From an uncultured Bacteroidota bacterium (lineage in GTDB: Bacteria > Bacteroidota > Bacteroidia > B-17B0 > Aurantibacillaceae), in contig CAIXZI010000012.1 in assembly GCA_903923915.1 (NCBI GenBank), forward strand, positions 1 to 20,381: 20,381 bases of DNA, read 5' to 3'. The notes beneath the pieces were generated by a model, which did no database searches, was not told where the DNA came from, and worked only from the letters and a program-made list of their open reading frames with translations. Below are positions 16,376 through 20,381 of the stretch, one piece after another; position 1 is the first letter of the stretch; every line of letters begins with the position of its first letter. Position numbers and translations under genes: made by a program.

Positions 16376-19000
16376 TTAATTAAAAGTAAAAGAAACTGAT
16401 GCCATATATGTTAACCCAAATGAATATGAATATTTGTTAGGGAATTTAGTAATGTTATTAATATCATGTCTTAACTGCTCTTGCCCCGCCGTTTTAAAAA
16501 CGTTGTTGGTAAAGTTGTTTACCATTACACTAATGTTAAGCCCTGTTTTATTTTTAAAGCGAAATGATTTACCACCCATAAAATCAAGCGTGTAGGTGTT
16601 AGCTAATTTTTCTTGATCTGTAATTTGTGCAACCTGAGGGTCTCCTGTGCTTGTTGAGAAATTATAAACATACTTAGCAAGAGACTCTTGTGTGCGTCTG
16701 TCTGGGTTTATGGTAACATAATTGTTGGCAAAGTAATTACAATAAACTCCTGCGTACCAAAACTTTTTGCCATTGTAACGCACGCCAATAGAGCCGGCAA
16801 CTTCGGGTGCACCGCCTACGTGATAGTTTTTTAAGTAAATAGTTCTGTTAGACGCCAAAAGAGCAGCTGTATTATCTGCCGAAATAGTAGCAGATGGTCT
16901 ATTGGTATAAAGATAACTACCGTAAGCTAAGGCGCCTATAATAGATATGCGTTTGGTTACAATACCCTCTAATCCAATTTCCAACCCTTGGTTTAATTGG
17001 TTTAGGTTAGTCATAAAGTAGTTTACATTGGTTTTATACACATCGTCAAAATAACTGCGCTGCCACGCTTGATTATTTATTTGTGTATAATAATATGTTA
17101 TACGCCCTTTTAACCAAGGCAATCTAACATTGTAACTAATGTCTCCGCTTAATATGTTTTCGCTTTGAATACCCGGAATAACATCGTTACGAGAGCGTGG
17201 CGATACAAATGAAGTTGTTGGTAATGGTGGTTTAGTGCTATAAGATCCGTTTATTGTAAGATAATTATGCCCGTTAATTTTGTAGGTTATACCCGCTTTA
17301 ACACCATAATTCATAAAATCAAGTGTTTTGCTGTTTCCGCCCGAAGAGCCATCTCCGCCTTTATCACTCGGAAACAAACCGTTTACCATGTGCCCTATGC
17401 GAAAAAAAGAAGTGTTATTTGCGGTAGCCCCAACAAATGCATCAAATTTTTTGAACGATTTTTCTGCCTGCCCCCAAAGCTCAACACGCGTAACATTGAT
17501 GTTATAATCGTATCCAAAAACATCTCCTTGTCTAATTAATTTATTTGGATCTTTTATGTTGTATTGCATTACGTTAGGGTTTGCAGAAATGCTATTGGCA
17601 AACTGGTTTAAATCTAACCAATAATCGCCTCCCAATAAATCATCAATTACTTTATAATATCTTGTTTGAGATAGGGCTCCGTTTATGCCACCGGTAACAT
17701 AAATATCCTTTTTTAAACGTGTGTTATATATAGCGTTTGCCCCCCAATTATTTACATCTTGCCTTCTGTCTTCAATAATATATAAAGATCTTTTGCCGGT
17801 GTATTTTTTACCCGCTATACCATCTACATTATTTACCGTTTGAAGGTTGTTGTAGTTAAAGTTATAAATACCATCCCAATCTATTTGGCGTGCAGTAGCA
17901 AACCCCGAGGCTGGATTTGTGGTGTTGTTTTGCCAAGCAGCTGTTAATGCTGCATACTGCCCTGGGTCTGCATCAGAGCTTAAAGCCCCATAATAACTTG
18001 GCATGTATTTATAATAGGTTGGCGCGGGGGTTAATACTCCGTAAAAATTAAAGTTAGTAGAAGACATTCTGCCAAAAGAATAAGAAGCGTTGGTTGTTAA
18101 TTTTGAATGATCATTAATAACCCAGGTATCTGTTAAAATAATGGTGGGTACGTTGTTTTTTCTTATAGTTGCGTTTCGTATCTGTCCGTTTTGATAACCC
18201 CAATTTTCATTGTAGTGCTTATCACCGGCTAAGGCATAAGCTTCGTCTGTATTTGTACTTTGAGCGCCTTGTTTTTGCGGCGCGCCAAAAGCAATAAGAG
18301 AAAGTGTGTTTTTATCGTTTATCTTTTTATCAGCGCCTAAAAAATAACCAAAACCTGTAAAGAATGTGCCAGGTATATATCCTTTGTCTGAATATCTTGC
18401 TGTACCCGAAACAGCAAAAGCCCAGCCATTTTTTAACATGCCGGTTGAATAAGAAACCATAACTCTTTCCTTATAAATTCGGTTACCTTGGGTATAAGCC
18501 ACACGAAGTCCTTTTCTAAAAGAAGAGGCGGCGGCATTTAGGTTAAAATAACCACCCACATCGCCAAAGGTAGAGTGAGAAGCCCCAATACCTGGTTTTA
18601 CCTCCATAAGGCGAGTTATATTAGTCATTCCGCCCCACACATTCCAAGCCGCACCGCCAGTTTGTAAGCTGTTAAGGCGCATACCATTCATTACAACCGT
18701 AAAATTATCTTGATTATAACCACGCATACGAAATCTTGATCCTCCGCTGCCAATAAAGTGAAACGCAACTGCTTGATAAAAAATATCTCTTGAAGAACCC
18801 AGTAAAGTAGAAACATCTTGCCCCTGTAAGTTATTATTGCTGCCCATATCACTACCACCAAAAACAGGAAGAAGATTGTCGGCCGAAGTTTTAACGGTAT
18901 CCTTTTCGGCATTGTTAATGGCGGCAGCCGTACTATCTGTTTGAGAATAAGCAACAACCGTTAATACAGAACAGAAAAGTATAAGTAGAAATTTATTCAT
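16376..19000 (-). CDS. TonB-dependent outer-membrane receptor
   Basis: The 874-residue protein has a signal peptide (about 1-20, ending AYSQ). A short linker leads to a plug domain (about 55-165) with FRMRGYNQDNFTVVMNGMRL and later GGYFNL, both typical plug strings. The rest is alternating beta-strand sequence expected of a 22-strand barrel, and the chain ends in YMASVSFTFN, the aromatic-terminal strand recognised by the outer-membrane assembly machinery. It lacks the N-terminal carboxypeptidase-like domain and long signalling extension of SusC-type receptors, and no SusD-like gene is adjacent. Such receptors import large or scarce ligands using proton-motive force relayed by TonB. The operon context (two DUF5689-type lipoproteins, an OB-like secreted protein, a divergent exported nuclease-fold enzyme) suggests uptake of a nucleic-acid-derived or phosphorylated compound; the sequence does not show this directly. 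Confidence 0.92.
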   Translation of the reverse strand: MNKFLLILFCSVLTVVAYSQTDSTAAAINNAEKDTVKTSADNLLPVFGGSDMGSNNNLQGQDVSTLLGSSRDIFYQAVAFHFIGSGGSRFRMRGYNQDNFTVVMNGMRLNSLQTGGAAWNVWGGMTNITRLMEVKPGIGASHSTFGDVGGYFNLNAAASSFRKGLRVAYTQGNRIYKERVMVSYSTGMLKNGWAFAVSGTARYSDKGYIPGTFFTGFGYFLGADKKINDKNTLSLIAFGAPQKQGAQSTNTDEAYALAGDKHYNENWGYQNGQIRNATIRKNNVPTIILTDTWVINDHSKLTTNASYSFGRMSSTNFNFYGVLTPAPTYYKYMPSYYGALSSDADPGQYAALTAAWQNNTTNPASGFATARQIDWDGIYNFNYNNLQTVNNVDGIAGKKYTGKRSLYIIEDRRQDVNNWGANAIYNTRLKKDIYVTGGINGALSQTRYYKVIDDLLGGDYWLDLNQFANSISANPNVMQYNIKDPNKLIRQGDVFGYDYNINVTRVELWGQAEKSFKKFDAFVGATANNTSFFRIGHMVNGLFPSDKGGDGSSGGNSKTLDFMNYGVKAGITYKINGHNYLTINGSYSTKPPLPTTSFVSPRSRNDVIPGIQSENILSGDISYNVRLPWLKGRITYYYTQINNQAWQRSYFDDVYKTNVNYFMTNLNQLNQGLEIGLEGIVTKRISIIGALAYGSYLYTNRPSATISADNTAALLASNRTIYLKNYHVGGAPEVAGSIGVRYNGKKFWYAGVYCNYFANNYVTINPDRRTQESLAKYVYNFSTSTGDPQVAQITDQEKLANTYTLDFMGGKSFRFKNKTGLNISVMVNNFTNNVFKTAGQEQLRHDINNITKFPNKYSYSFGLTYMASVSFTFN

Positions 19001-19093
19001 TTAAAGCCGTTTTATAATCCTATTTTTTTAAAAGTATATAATTTAAAAAGTGGTTTAAGGAATGTTTATAGTTTAAATAAAACTAAATCCCTA

Positions 19094-19148
19094 TAGGATG
19101 TTCACTTTAAAAGCGCAACAAAAATAAGCTATTTTTTATATTTTCAAA
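19094..19148 (-). promoter_or_regulatory. Promoter of the TonB-receptor operon, with shared leader element
   Basis: Read on the minus strand, TTTG (19148-19145), an 18-base spacer and TATTTTTG (19126-19119) match the Bacteroidota promoter consensus. The leader would be about 110 bases. The 33 bases from the -7 box into the leader (19126-19094) match 28 of 33 positions of the element at 11849-11817 without gaps. CCTATAGG (19090-19097) is a palindrome at the downstream edge. Confidence 0.72.
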
Positions 19149-19222
19149 ACCATGCATTTGTTATGTAATAGTTATGCTTTTATGGAGATTTTCTGTTTTT
19201 AAGCAAAACAACCAAAAAAAAC

Positions 19223-19230
19223 TATATTTG
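19223..19230 (+). promoter_or_regulatory. Candidate -7 box of the exported nuclease-fold gene
   Basis: TATATTTG matches TAnnTTTG exactly and lies 22 bases before the ATG at 19253. No TTG is at the expected -33 position; a T run at 19196-19200 is the nearest feature. The box is back to back with the receptor-operon promoter within the same 252-base divergent gap. Confidence 0.5.
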
Positions 19231-19252
19231 CCATCTTTTTAAGCATAAAATC

Positions 19253-20293
19253 ATGAAAAACCTCTTATTAACATTCTTTTTGCTCGCGTTTTTTTTAAGT
19301 TTTAAAGCTCAAAATTTAGATAAAACTAAGCATTATACACCCGTTGCCATTGGTTTTTGGAATGCCGAAAACTTTTACGATACGCTTAATGATCCTTTAA
19401 AAAACGATGAGGATTTTTTACCAACTGGTTCTTATACCTGGGGCGGCAAAAAATTTAGAAACAAATTAGATCATATAAGCACCGTAGTTTCTCAATTGGC
19501 TACTGAAGCTACGCCTGATGGTGTTGCCATACTGGGTTTATGCGAGATAGAAAACCGCTCTGTTTTAGAATCGATAACAAAAGCACCTAAATTAGCGGCG
19601 CGCGGATATCAAATTGTACACGTTGAGGGGCCTGATATACGAGGGGTTGACGTAGCTTTGTTATATAACCCAAAATACTTTAAAGTAACTTCTTTTCACT
19701 CGTATCGTTTAATTTTACCAACCGATAGCACGCGACCAACTCGCGATCAGCTTTTGGTTACAGGCAAATTATTGGGCGAAGAATTTCATTTTATTGTTTG
19801 CCACTGGCCATCTCGCGGAGGGCCAAATAGCGAGCCAAACCGTATGGCTGCTGCAAAATTAGGAAGAAAAATTATTGATTCGTTGTTAGGTGCAAACCCA
19901 AATGCCAAAATAATTTTAATGGGCGATTTAAATGATGACCCAACCGACCCAAGTGTACGTAAAGGCCTTAACACCACCGGAAAAGAAAAAGATGTAAAAG
20001 CACCTTTGTTGTTTAATGCTATGGAGGGCTACTTTAAAAAAGGCATTGGCACATTGGCCTATCAAGATTCTTGGAATTTATTTGACCAACAAATTATGAC
20101 GCCCGCTTTAATAAAACACGATTATAAAGATTTGCAGTTTCACGAATCGCATATTTTTAATAAACCCATGGTATTAACCGATAGCGGAAAATACAAGGGT
20201 TATCCTTTGCGTACGCACTCGGGCGGCGAGTATCTAAACGGGTATAGCGATCACCTTTCGGTTTATTCTATTTTGCTAAGAGAAAATAAATAA
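19253..20293 (+). CDS. Exported endonuclease/exonuclease/phosphatase-fold enzyme
   Basis: The 346-residue protein starts with a signal peptide (MKNLLLTFFLLAFFLSF, cleavage near Ala19-Gln20). The mature part has the metal-dependent phosphodiesterase motifs of the EEP (DNase I / ExoIII-like) fold: WNAENFYD (36-43), the metal-binding Glu in LCEIENR (Glu98), RGVDVALLY (130-138), the catalytic His in VCHWPSRGG (His184), GDLNDDP (224-230) and the final SDHLSVY (332-338, His334). All active-site positions appear intact. Relatives cleave DNA, RNA or small phosphodiesters; which one this does is unknown. There is no type IX sorting domain, so a periplasmic location or another export route is likely. 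It is transcribed divergently from the receptor operon, which supports a shared role in nutrient scavenging. No lipobox was seen. Confidence 0.88.
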   Translation: MKNLLLTFFLLAFFLSFKAQNLDKTKHYTPVAIGFWNAENFYDTLNDPLKNDEDFLPTGSYTWGGKKFRNKLDHISTVVSQLATEATPDGVAILGLCEIENRSVLESITKAPKLAARGYQIVHVEGPDIRGVDVALLYNPKYFKVTSFHSYRLILPTDSTRPTRDQLLVTGKLLGEEFHFIVCHWPSRGGPNSEPNRMAAAKLGRKIIDSLLGANPNAKIILMGDLNDDPTDPSVRKGLNTTGKEKDVKAPLLFNAMEGYFKKGIGTLAYQDSWNLFDQQIMTPALIKHDYKDLQFHESHIFNKPMVLTDSGKYKGYPLRTHSGGEYLNGYSDHLSVYSILLRENK

Positions 20294-20328
20294 TTCCTTA
20301 TCAATTACGAACGAAGCGTGTTATAGTG

Positions 20329-20381
20329 CCACTAATTTAATAAATACACACAAATAAATTGGTGAAAATTAGTGTAATTCG
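20329..20381. repeat. Probable dispersed hairpin repeat, cut by the window edge
   Basis: CACTAATTT (20330-20338) and AAATTAGTG (20366-20374) form a 9-bp inverted repeat with a 27-base loop, followed by TAATTCG at the right edge. I recall similar intergenic elements in Bacteroidota built from CCACTAATTT and AAATTAGTGTAATTCGTGG. It begins 36 bases after the nuclease-fold gene, so it could also act as a weak 3' hairpin. The right end is missing. Confidence 0.45.

Noticed and set aside
16376..19000. SusC-type receptor call
   Set aside because: The protein has no N-terminal carboxypeptidase-like domain, is shorter than typical SusC proteins, and no SusD-like partner is adjacent.

Overview
The window looks like the chromosome of a low-GC member of the Bacteroidota. 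The reasons are the Bacteroidota-only secretion tags (a gliding-motility-type C-terminal domain and a type IX secretion C-terminal domain), SprB-like repeats, DUF5689-type lipoproteins, TAnnTTTG promoter boxes, non-ATG starts, and a topoisomerase I with a Lys/Ala tail. I cannot place it below phylum level.

Positions 1-3456 hold carotenoid genes in two converging units. The plus unit is the tail of a probable isopentenyl-diphosphate isomerase gene, then crtZ (beta-ring hydroxylase) and a CrtYcd-type lycopene cyclase. The minus unit is a CrtD-like desaturase followed by a CruF-like hydratase. Together these activities fit a monocyclic, 1'-hydroxylated, 3',4'-didehydro xanthophyll of the saproxanthin type (inference).

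Positions 3457-8356 are housekeeping. topA is on the plus strand with a clear terminator. Converging on it is a minus-strand unit of der (ribosome-assembly GTPase) and a small ABC-type ATPase whose Q-loop and H-loop residues are not canonical.

Positions 8357-8589 hold a probable dispersed intergenic repeat bracketed by GGGCGTT and CCCTAACGC. From 8590 to 11742 lies a gene for a large secreted surface protein: a choice-of-anchor L-like region, eight SprB-like repeats and a type IX (type B) sorting domain.

Positions 11903-20293 form the most suggestive accessory region. A minus-strand operon encodes a TonB-dependent receptor, two tandem paralogous DUF5689-type lipoproteins and a type IX-secreted protein with an OB-like domain, and ends in a strong terminator. 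Divergent from it is an exported endonuclease/exonuclease/phosphatase-fold enzyme. I infer an outer-membrane scavenging system, perhaps for extracellular nucleic acid or another phosphodiester. The operon promoter and the promoter of the 8590-11742 gene share a 33-bp promoter/leader element (28 of 33 identical), which suggests shared control.

The window ends inside another probable dispersed hairpin repeat. No tRNA, rRNA, CRISPR array, insertion sequence or prophage gene was seen.
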